Assembly: GCF_037055275.1 (NCBI RefSeq)
Contig: NZ_CP146343.1
Span: forward strand, 1,708,501 to 1,772,500
Direction of reading: 5' to 3'
From: Pseudomonas sp. ML2-2023-3
Lineage (GTDB): Bacteria > Pseudomonadota > Gammaproteobacteria > Pseudomonadales > Pseudomonadaceae
Length of the DNA: 64,000 bases
Shown: positions 58,665-64,000 of the stretch, one piece after another
Position numbering within the stretch: the stretch's first letter is position 1
Layout: the number at the start of each line of letters is the position of its first letter
The notes under the pieces: model-generated
Seen by the model: only the letters and a program-made list of their open reading frames with translations
Database searches by the model: none
What the model was told of the DNA's origin: nothing
Position numbers and translations under genes: made by a program

Positions 58665-60055
58665 CGTTTCATGGCCCGAGCCAGCAGACGGTCGAGCAGG
58701 GCGATGCCCAGGTCGATTTCGGCGTAGCTGATTTCCAGGGACGGCGCCAGGGTGATCACGTTCTTGTAGTAGCCGCCCACGTCCAGAATCAGCCCCAGAC
58801 GCTTGCCGTCGATTTCAATGTCGCCCTTCATGCCTTCTTCAACCATGAAGTCGAGGGTGGCCTTGTCCGGGGTGAAACCGTCCGGGCCGCAGATTTCGCA
58901 GCGCAGCGCCAGGCCCAGGCCGTCGACGTCGCCGATGATCGGGTAGCGTTTTTGCAGGTCTTGCAGACCGTCCAGGAAGTACTTGCCCTTGGCCATGACC
59001 ATCGCGCCGTAGTCGACTTCGCTGGTCATCTTGAACATTTCTAGGCCCACGGCGGTGCCCAGCGGGTTGGAGGCGAAGGTGGAGTGGGTGGAGCCCGGCG
59101 GGAAGATTTTCGGGTTGATCAGCTCTTCACGGGCCCAGATGCCGCCCAGCGGATTGAGGCCGTTGGTCAGTGCCTTGCCGAAGACGATCACGTCGGGTTT
59201 GACGTCGAAGTGCTCGATGGACCACAGCTTGCCGGTGCGCCAGAAGCCCATCTGGATTTCGTCGACCACCATCAGGATGCCGTGCTGATCCAGCACGTGC
59301 TTGAGTTCGCTGTAGAAGTTCATCGGCGGGATGACATAGCCGCCGGTGCCCTGGATCGGTTCGACGTAAAAGGCAGCGTATTCGCTCTGGCCGACTTTGG
59401 GGTCCCACACGCCGTTGTATTCGGTCTCGAACAGACGGGCGAATTGCTGCACGCAGTGGCTGCCGTATTCTTCCTTAGTCATGCCTTTTGGCCCACGGAA
59501 GTGGTACGGGAACGGGATAAAGTTGGCGCGTTCGCCAAAGTGGCCGTAGCGGCGACGGTAGCGGTAGCTGGAGGTGATCGACGAGGCGCCAAGGGTGCGG
59601 CCGTGGTAGCCGCCTTCGAAGGCGAACATCAGGCTTTTGCCGTTGCTGGCGTTACGCACCACCTTCAGCGAGTCCTCGATGGACTGCGACCCGCCGACGT
59701 TGAAGTGCACGCGACCGTCGAGGCCGAACTTGTTTTTGGCGTCGACCGCGATGCGTTCCGACAACTCGATCTTGCCCTTGTGCAGGTACTGGCTGGCGAT
59801 TTGCGGCAAGGTGTCGATCTGTTGTTTCAGGGCGTTGTTCAGGCGCGGGTTGGAGTAACCGAAGTTGACCGCCGAGTACCACATTTGCAGGTCGAGGTAG
59901 GCCTGGTCTTCGGTGTCCCAGACGTAGGAACCTTCGCAGCGGCTGAAAATGCGCGGTGGTTCGATGTAGTGAACGGTGTCGCCGTAGGAGCAGTACTTGG
60001 CTTCTTTTTCCAGAAGGATCTGGTCTTCAGGGGTAGCGATTCGGATATCAGACAT
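58661..60055 (-). CDS. Class III PLP-dependent aminotransferase
   Basis: The 464-residue enzyme has the class III features: EGGYHGRTLGASSITSSYRYRRR, MVVDEIQMGFWRTGKLW (PLP-binding Asp), FGKALTNGLNPLGG with the Schiff-base Lys, and STFASNPLGTAVGLEM. Family members use omega-amino acids, diamines or amino-polyketide-like substrates with pyruvate or 2-oxoglutarate. The start ATG 60055 overlaps the preceding HAD gene by 8 bases; the open frame extends further but into that gene. Substrate unknown. Confidence 0.92.
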   Translation of the reverse strand: MSDIRIATPEDQILLEKEAKYCSYGDTVHYIEPPRIFSRCEGSYVWDTEDQAYLDLQMWYSAVNFGYSNPRLNNALKQQIDTLPQIASQYLHKGKIELSERIAVDAKNKFGLDGRVHFNVGGSQSIEDSLKVVRNASNGKSLMFAFEGGYHGRTLGASSITSSYRYRRRYGHFGERANFIPFPYHFRGPKGMTKEEYGSHCVQQFARLFETEYNGVWDPKVGQSEYAAFYVEPIQGTGGYVIPPMNFYSELKHVLDQHGILMVVDEIQMGFWRTGKLWSIEHFDVKPDVIVFGKALTNGLNPLGGIWAREELINPKIFPPGSTHSTFASNPLGTAVGLEMFKMTSEVDYGAMVMAKGKYFLDGLQDLQKRYPIIGDVDGLGLALRCEICGPDGFTPDKATLDFMVEEGMKGDIEIDGKRLGLILDVGGYYKNVITLAPSLEISYAEIDLGIALLDRLLARAMKR

Positions 60056-60749
60056 GATTGAAGAGTTCCTGCTGTTCACGAGAATAGTGGGGAGCGTTGG
60101 CGGCCGGGTTCGGCAATTTGGCGAGCAAGGCCGGCAGTTCGGCGAAAGAGTCAAAGCGTGCGTAGGGGATACCGTTGCGTTCGCAGTGTTCGGCCAGGCT
60201 GTCCTTGGCGAAGACGAAGTCGGCGCTGGAGGCCACGCACATGTCGGAGCGGCCATCGCCAATCACCAGCACGCGTTTGCCGCCGGGGGTGGATTTGCAT
60301 TTGCAGTTGCCCGAGGCAGCCCGGCAGGTGTCGCTGGAGTACGGGAAGTCGATGCGCCAGCGGTTCTGGTCGACCTGACGCAGGCGGTTGGCAAGGATCG
60401 GCAACAGGCTCACGTAGTGGCGGGCCAGGATGCGGGCAATGCCTTGTTCGATACCGTCACTGACCACCTCGATGGAGGCGCCCAGGCCGATGACGTGGTC
60501 AACGAAGTCGGGAAAGTGAGGGTCAATCTCAACGCTGTCGAAAAAGGCCAGCAGTTCGGCTGGCGTGGCCTTGACCAGCGACAGCTGGCGGCTCAGGCAT
60601 TCACGCGAACCGATTTCACCCTGCACCCATTGATCTTCGATCGTTTCCCAGCTGGGGTCGGCGAAGCGTTGAAGAATGTTGTCGATGACGTCGGTGCGGG
60701 TAATGGTCCCGTCGAAATCACACACGATATGCCATTGCATCATCTGCAT
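60048..60749 (-). CDS. MtnX-like HAD-IB phosphatase
   Basis: The 233-residue protein starts HIVCDFDGTITRTDVID (nucleophile and acid Asp of HAD motif I) and has IEVVSDGIEQGI (motif II) and VLVIGDGRSDMCVA (motif IV). A cysteine cluster TCRAASGNCKCK at about 143-154 matches the Cys-rich cap insert of the MtnX/phosphatase subfamily. MtnX itself acts in methionine salvage, but no other mtn genes are here, so the substrate is open. First gene of the operon; the second ATG (60743) has better AGGA spacing than the first. Confidence 0.88.
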   Translation of the reverse strand: MQMMQWHIVCDFDGTITRTDVIDNILQRFADPSWETIEDQWVQGEIGSRECLSRQLSLVKATPAELLAFFDSVEIDPHFPDFVDHVIGLGASIEVVSDGIEQGIARILARHYVSLLPILANRLRQVDQNRWRIDFPYSSDTCRAASGNCKCKSTPGGKRVLVIGDGRSDMCVASSADFVFAKDSLAEHCERNGIPYARFDSFAELPALLAKLPNPAANAPHYSREQQELFNHV

Positions 60750-60793
60750 TGTCCTGTCGAAAAGACGCGCTTTTTGCGCTTGCCAGAGGACAT

Positions 60794-60810
60794 AGCATTG
60801 ACTGTGCCAA
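60794..60810 (-). promoter_or_regulatory. Sigma-54 (RpoN) promoter of the six-gene operon
   Basis: Minus strand reads TTGGCACAGTCAATGCT: the -24 GG and -12 GC are exactly 10 bases apart, and TGGCAC is fully conserved. Transcription should start near 60783, about 34 bases before the HAD phosphatase gene. The operon's last gene encodes a sigma-54 activator. Confidence 0.78.
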
Positions 60811-60869
60811 TTATTAAAAGCCCCGTGGGCTGGGTCTTTGCGCCGATTGGAGGGTGGCTTTCGAATTTG

Positions 60870-60897
60870 AAGCTACAATTTTTGTAGCTTGCTACAA
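60870..60897. promoter_or_regulatory. Triple TTGTAGC half-sites, candidate enhancer for the sigma-54 regulator
   Basis: AGCTACAA-TTT-TTGTAGCT is an exact palindrome (extended by one A/T pair), and a third half-site GCTACAA follows 2 bases later, making a second palindrome TTGTAGC-TT-GCTACAA. It lies 87-114 bases upstream of the predicted sigma-54 start, the usual enhancer distance, and 50-75 bases upstream of the MipA-like gene on the other side. Confidence 0.65.
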
Positions 60898-60970
60898 ACA
60901 ACATGAGTGCTTGCACAGGGCGAGCGAAAAAGGGATTGATGCGCCCATGAACCTCTATGGAACCTTCGAC

Positions 60971-61735
60971 ATGAAAGCCCCGGTCCGTGCTTTATTGCTG
61001 CTCACATTGTTGGGCGTCGGCGTGGGTGCCCATGGGGCAGACGGCCCGAGCGGGGAAGTGGGCGTGGGGATTGGCTATCAGCCCTACGATCCAAGCGCCA
61101 GCCGCTATCAGGTGGTGCCGTTGCCGTATTTCGATGTGGACTGGGGCGATGTCAGTCTCAATACCGATGACGGTCTGACCTGGAGTGCCTTCAAGGCCGA
61201 CGGCTGGAGCGCGGGCCCCTTGCTCAACTACGTGTCGGGGCGCAATGCCAATGGTTCGTTGCGGGGCCTTCGCGATGTGCCGGACATGGCCCTGCTGGGC
61301 GGCTTTGTGCAGTACAGCCCGGCCGATTTCTGGCGCGTGTATGCACAACTCGGGCAGGCGGTGGGCGGCGCGGGCGGTCAGGGCGGGGTGCTGGGTCAGG
61401 TCGGGGGCGAGCTGGGTTATCCGCTGGGGCTGGGGGTTATCGGCAGCAGCCAGTTGGCGGTACATTTTGCGGATGGCCGACAGATGTCGACGTTCTTTGG
61501 TGTCAGCGACAGTGAAGCCCAGGCGTCGGGGATTTCCGCATACAAGGCCAGTGGCGGGTTGCAGAATGTCACCCTGACCCAGAACTTCGAGTTTCCCCTG
61601 GCACAACACTGGTCACTGGTGACCAGCGCCAGTTGGGTTCATCTGCTGGGCTCGGCGGCGGACAGCAGTATCGTGCGCGAGCAGGGAGATGTGAATCAGG
61701 GCTCGGTGCAGGTCGCGGTGAGTTACAAGTTCTAG
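60971..61735 (+). CDS. MipA/OmpV-family outer-membrane protein
   Basis: About 254 residues: signal peptide MKAPVRALLLLTLLGVGVGAHG, then beta-rich sequence with GEVGVGIGYQPYDPSASRYQVVPLPYFDVDWGD, typical of MipA/OmpV, and a C-terminal Phe (VAVSYKF). Family members scaffold murein enzymes or act as drug-linked porins. ATG 60971 puts the signal peptide at the N terminus; ATG 60947 is in frame, 8 codons upstream. Divergent from the six-gene operon and possibly controlled by the same upstream palindromes. Confidence 0.85.
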   Translation: MKAPVRALLLLTLLGVGVGAHGADGPSGEVGVGIGYQPYDPSASRYQVVPLPYFDVDWGDVSLNTDDGLTWSAFKADGWSAGPLLNYVSGRNANGSLRGLRDVPDMALLGGFVQYSPADFWRVYAQLGQAVGGAGGQGGVLGQVGGELGYPLGLGVIGSSQLAVHFADGRQMSTFFGVSDSEAQASGISAYKASGGLQNVTLTQNFEFPLAQHWSLVTSASWVHLLGSAADSSIVREQGDVNQGSVQVAVSYKF

Positions 61736-61748
61736 ACCCCATCCCCTG

Positions 61749-61773
61749 TATCGCGGGCAAGCCCGCTCCCACA
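61749..61773. repeat. Single REP element
   Basis: TATCGCGGGCAAGCCCGCTC then CCACA: one core of the GTGGGAGCGGGCTTGC family between convergent genes. Confidence 0.8.
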
Positions 61774-61781
61774 GAGGTGGG

Positions 61782-62195
61782 CTATGGCTCACCCTCCGCC
61801 AGCAGCGCAATCCCGCCAATGATCACGGCAACGCCGAGCCAGTGCAGGGCGCTGATATGTTCGCCCAACCCCAGCCACGACCCCAGCAGAACCCCCACAA
61901 ATACCAGCGAGCTGAGCGGAAACGCCAGCGACAGGCTGCTGCGGCGCAGTATCAGCATCCACACGAAAAACGCCCCGATGTAACAGGCAATAGCCACCCA
62001 CACGCCGGGGTTGAGCATCACGGCTTGCAGCCATTGCAGGCTGAAATCCATCTGCCCCAGTTGATCGCCGCCGACCTTGGTCGCAATCTGCCCGCTGCTT
62101 TCGAGGGCAATTAACAGCGCCCACAGCACCACAGTTCCCAGACGTCCATGCAGCCAGCCGTTGTCTGCGATTTTCAGGGTTTCAGTGTTGTCCAT
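61782..62195 (-). CDS. EamA/SMR-like membrane protein, second of a pair
   Basis: This 137-residue protein has four hydrophobic helices (VVLWALLIALESSGQIA, WVAIACYIGAFFVWMLIL, LAFPLSSLVFVGVLLGSW, HWLGVAVIIGGIALL), the size and layout of small multidrug resistance or ArnE/ArnF half-transporters. The paired gene directly upstream suggests a heterodimer. Substrate unknown. ATG 62195 is chosen because a signal-like helix follows; the longer frame overlaps the partner gene. Confidence 0.8.
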   Translation of the reverse strand: MDNTETLKIADNGWLHGRLGTVVLWALLIALESSGQIATKVGGDQLGQMDFSLQWLQAVMLNPGVWVAIACYIGAFFVWMLILRRSSLSLAFPLSSLVFVGVLLGSWLGLGEHISALHWLGVAVIIGGIALLAEGEP

Positions 62196-62206
62196 TGTTC
62201 TTCTCC

Positions 62207-62581
62207 TCAAGCCCCGGCGATGCAGACCAGCATCACGCCAAGGGTAATCACCAGGGTGCCCAGCCAGCGCCGGCGGCTCACGTGTTCGCCCAGGAACACC
62301 TTGCCGGCGAACACCGCGCCGCAGTACGCCAGTGCGGCAGCCGGGAACAGCACACTCAGGGGCGCCCGTGACAGGGCCTCCAACCAGACGAAAAACTCGA
62401 TGACGTAAGCGCCGATCCCGACCCACAACATGGGGGCATTGAACACCTGGCCCCAGAATGCGTTGAGGCGAAAACCGCCTTCCAGTTCCGGCAGGCGGTC
62501 CAGGCCGATCTTGAAACACAGTTGGCCCATGACATCGAGCACGATGGAAAACGCCACCAGGGCAATCACGGTCAAGGTCAC
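62207..62581 (-). CDS. EamA/SMR-like membrane protein, first of a pair
   Basis: A 124-residue four-helix protein (MTLTVIALVAFSIVLDVMGQ, APMLWVGIGAYVIEFFVWLEAL, LSVLFPAAALAYCGAVFAG, LGTLVITLGVMLVCIAGA). It resembles ArnF-type flippase subunits. It overlaps the arginase-like gene by 4 bases and is 11 bases from its partner, so the three genes are one operon. Confidence 0.8.
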   Translation of the reverse strand: MTLTVIALVAFSIVLDVMGQLCFKIGLDRLPELEGGFRLNAFWGQVFNAPMLWVGIGAYVIEFFVWLEALSRAPLSVLFPAAALAYCGAVFAGKVFLGEHVSRRRWLGTLVITLGVMLVCIAGA

Positions 62582-63519
62582 GGGAACAGTTCCTCAAACA
62601 GAGCGATCAGCGCCTCATTGGTGGTTGAGTTGCGCAGCAAGTCGCTCTCGCTCCAGCGTTCAGGGGCTGGCTGATCGGACCTGGCCTCCCAGCGCTTGAG
62701 CAGGTTGCGGTGCGGTGCCCTGGCGAATTCGCCGCACACATCGATGCCCAGCACCCGCTTGCTGGCGGCCAGGGCCCGGATGGCCTGGAGCAGGTGGGTC
62801 AGGCGCATGCCGCCCTGATCCCAGTTGGTGGCGGCGTCTTCGCTGGCGAGAACATCCTTGTCCAGGGTGATCCAGATCGCGTCGGTGGGCAGGCTGCGGA
62901 TCAGCTCGGCGAGAAAGGTTGGCCAGTCCTGATCGGCAAGATTGCGCCAGTGCAACAGGTTTTCGTGCTGCTCGTGCCCCGCGCCGTCGCCGATTCGGCC
63001 CCAGACTTTGGTGGGGGGATGCTGCCAGGGGAATAGCTGCAAATCACCACGGCGCAGGGCCCCGAGGTTGCCGCCCTTGAATTGCGGGTTTTGCAGGTCG
63101 TCGCTGCACGGGCCGAGGGTGACGATGCGTTTGATATTCGGCAGTTTCAGGGCGCGATTCACCCACGAACCGCAATGGCGACGGGGGGCAAAGCGTACCC
63201 AGTCAGGGTGGTTGTCGAAGTGGATCAGAGTGACAGGTTCGGGCAAGTCGGCGAGCAGGGCCGGGGTCAGGTGATGATAGTCGCCGGAGCCGATGAAGAA
63301 GATTTCAGGCCGCAGGGCCTGGCGTCTCGGCCTTTGCTGCAGGCGCTGGGCGAAACGCCGGTAATTGCGTTCGGTGGACCACAGGCGCAATTGCGGGCCC
63401 AGTTCGAGCAGGTCCAGGCGTGTAGCGCGACCATCGGTCAGACGCTGCATGATCGGTGTTTGTGAGGTCAGGCTGTGATCAAGATCGAGAATATTCAACG
63501 TGTCATTTACCCCATTCAA
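62578..63519 (-). CDS. Arginase-fold (UPF0489/ureohydrolase-like) protein
   Basis: The 313-residue protein shows ureohydrolase metal motifs: GSGDYHHLTP (His), LIHFDNHPDW (Asp-x-His-like), and WITLDKDVLASEDA (Asp-x-Asp) near residue 220. It may therefore be a dinuclear metal hydrolase of guanidino or amidino compounds, but the canonical DAHxD motif is altered to FDNHPDW. Substrate unknown. First of an operon with two SMR-like membrane proteins, which could export or import the same metabolite. Confidence 0.75.
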   Translation of the reverse strand: MNGVNDTLNILDLDHSLTSQTPIMQRLTDGRATRLDLLELGPQLRLWSTERNYRRFAQRLQQRPRRQALRPEIFFIGSGDYHHLTPALLADLPEPVTLIHFDNHPDWVRFAPRRHCGSWVNRALKLPNIKRIVTLGPCSDDLQNPQFKGGNLGALRRGDLQLFPWQHPPTKVWGRIGDGAGHEQHENLLHWRNLADQDWPTFLAELIRSLPTDAIWITLDKDVLASEDAATNWDQGGMRLTHLLQAIRALAASKRVLGIDVCGEFARAPHRNLLKRWEARSDQPAPERWSESDLLRNSTTNEALIALFEELFP

Positions 63520-63608
63520 TCGCCGCCGATCCAGGCAGGGCGGGCTTCAGGGGGTAAATGCAAGGGGCGGGCCAGCGGCGCGCTGATGATCTTTAGGTGG
63601 GAGCGGGC

Positions 63609-63944
63609 TCAGTGCAGGCGCACCCACACGCTGACCAGTACGGTGGCAGCCATCAGCCAGGCCACGGCGGCCAGCGCCAGTGACGCTTCAAGACGCATGC
63701 GGTCGACCAGTACGTACAGCGTTGCGAGGTAGACGAAGTAGGGAATGATCGACCACATGCCAAACACAATGGTGGTTTTCAGGTCGTCCACCGAGCGCCC
63801 TTTGCCGACGATGTAATGCGCAATCAGGGCAAAGGTCGGGAACAACGGGACCAGGCCCGCGATGTAGTAGTTTTTGGTCTTGGCCAGCATTGCCAGAATG
63901 ATGACCACTGCGGCACCCAGAGCCGCTTTGAGTATCAGATCCAT
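63609..63944 (-). CDS. glpM: GlpM family membrane protein
   Basis: A 111-residue protein with four hydrophobic helices, starting MDLILKAALGAAVVIILAMLAKTKNYYIAGLVPLFPTFALIAHY-like sequence typical of GlpM of P. aeruginosa, where loss affects alginate production. Its ATG overlaps the stop of the preceding sigma-54 regulator gene by one base. Confidence 0.85.
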   Translation of the reverse strand: MDLILKAALGAAVVIILAMLAKTKNYYIAGLVPLFPTFALIAHYIVGKGRSVDDLKTTIVFGMWSIIPYFVYLATLYVLVDRMRLEASLALAAVAWLMAATVLVSVWVRLH

Positions 63945-64000
63945 CAGTGCGCGAGCCCGTATTTTTTGACTTTATCGAAGAGGGTGGTCTTGGCCATGCC
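63944..64000 (-). CDS. C-terminal end of a sigma-54 activator (Fis-type HTH), truncated by the window edge
   Basis: Only the last 18 codons are present. They read GMAKTTLFDKVKKYGLAH, the recognition helix of the DctD/AauR-type Fis domain (compare LxKTLYDKxKKxGL). The stop overlaps the glpM start (TGATG). Confidence 0.7.
   Translation of the reverse strand, partial: GMAKTTLFDKVKKYGLAH

Overview
The window is chromosomal DNA of a gamma-proteobacterium, almost certainly a Pseudomonas of the fluorescens lineage. The evidence is gene content typical of that group (type-2 LeuA, LeuA leader peptide, AsrA-type second Lon, PQQ glucose dehydrogenase with OprB, CmoA/CmoB, GlpM, OpgC) and many copies of the REP palindrome built on GTGGGAGCGGGCTTGCTCGCGAT. 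No rRNA, tRNA, CRISPR array, insertion sequence or prophage was seen.

Layout. 1-7.3 kb: end of a methionine-type aminotransferase overlapping an omega-amidase; leuA with a newly spotted 25-codon leucine-rich leader peptide and attenuator; an M23 peptidase/xseA pair; a TauE/SafE exporter; a paired-CxxC protein. 7.5-10.7 kb: guaB-guaA behind a clear sigma-70 promoter. 10.8-12.1 kb: two lipoproteins, one a trypsin-like serine protease. 12.1-20.4 kb: a self-contained trehalose PTS module: repressor TreR with operator, TreB (EIIBC), TreC, a LamB-type porin, a fused EIIA-HPr-EI, and a free EIIB-like protein that lacks the phosphorylatable Cys. 20.5-28.5 kb: Tat-exported multicopper oxidase, tadA, cmoA/cmoB, a lysoplasmalogenase, a chagasin-like inhibitor lipoprotein, an unknown protein, and an AsrA-type Lon behind a sigma-32-like promoter. 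28.8-38 kb: gcd, oprB, a Zur-box-controlled zinc TonB receptor, small genes, and a YqjI/YqjH-type repressor/ferric reductase operon. 38-50 kb: a divergent class A PBP, amino-acid permease, OpgC, ABM monooxygenase, FMN glutamate-synthase-like protein, Nudix, LysE, GNAT, MetR, and an internally deleted metE. 50.6-53.4 kb: an orphan Tc-toxin A-type gene whose best start lies out of frame across a C8 tract. 53.5-60.8 kb: a tightly overlapped six-gene operon (HAD phosphatase, class III aminotransferase, alpha/beta hydrolase, FemAB/GNAT acyltransferase, sensor kinase, sigma-54 response regulator). 60.9-64 kb: MipA/OmpV protein, SMR-like pair with an arginase-fold protein, glpM, and the tail of another sigma-54 activator.

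The most system-like element is the 53.5-60.8 kb operon. A GG-N10-GC sigma-54 promoter lies just upstream of its first gene, and a triple TTGTAGC half-site lies about 90-115 bp upstream of the predicted start of transcription, where enhancer sites for NtrC-type activators usually sit. The operon's last gene encodes such an activator, so it looks like a self-regulated pathway with its own sensor, making or processing an unknown amino/acyl metabolite. A second notable observation is a 19-bp identical operator-like palindrome, CTGTCATTTCTGACAGTAG, upstream of both the unknown gene at 25.4-25.9 kb and the toxin-like gene at 50.6 kb.
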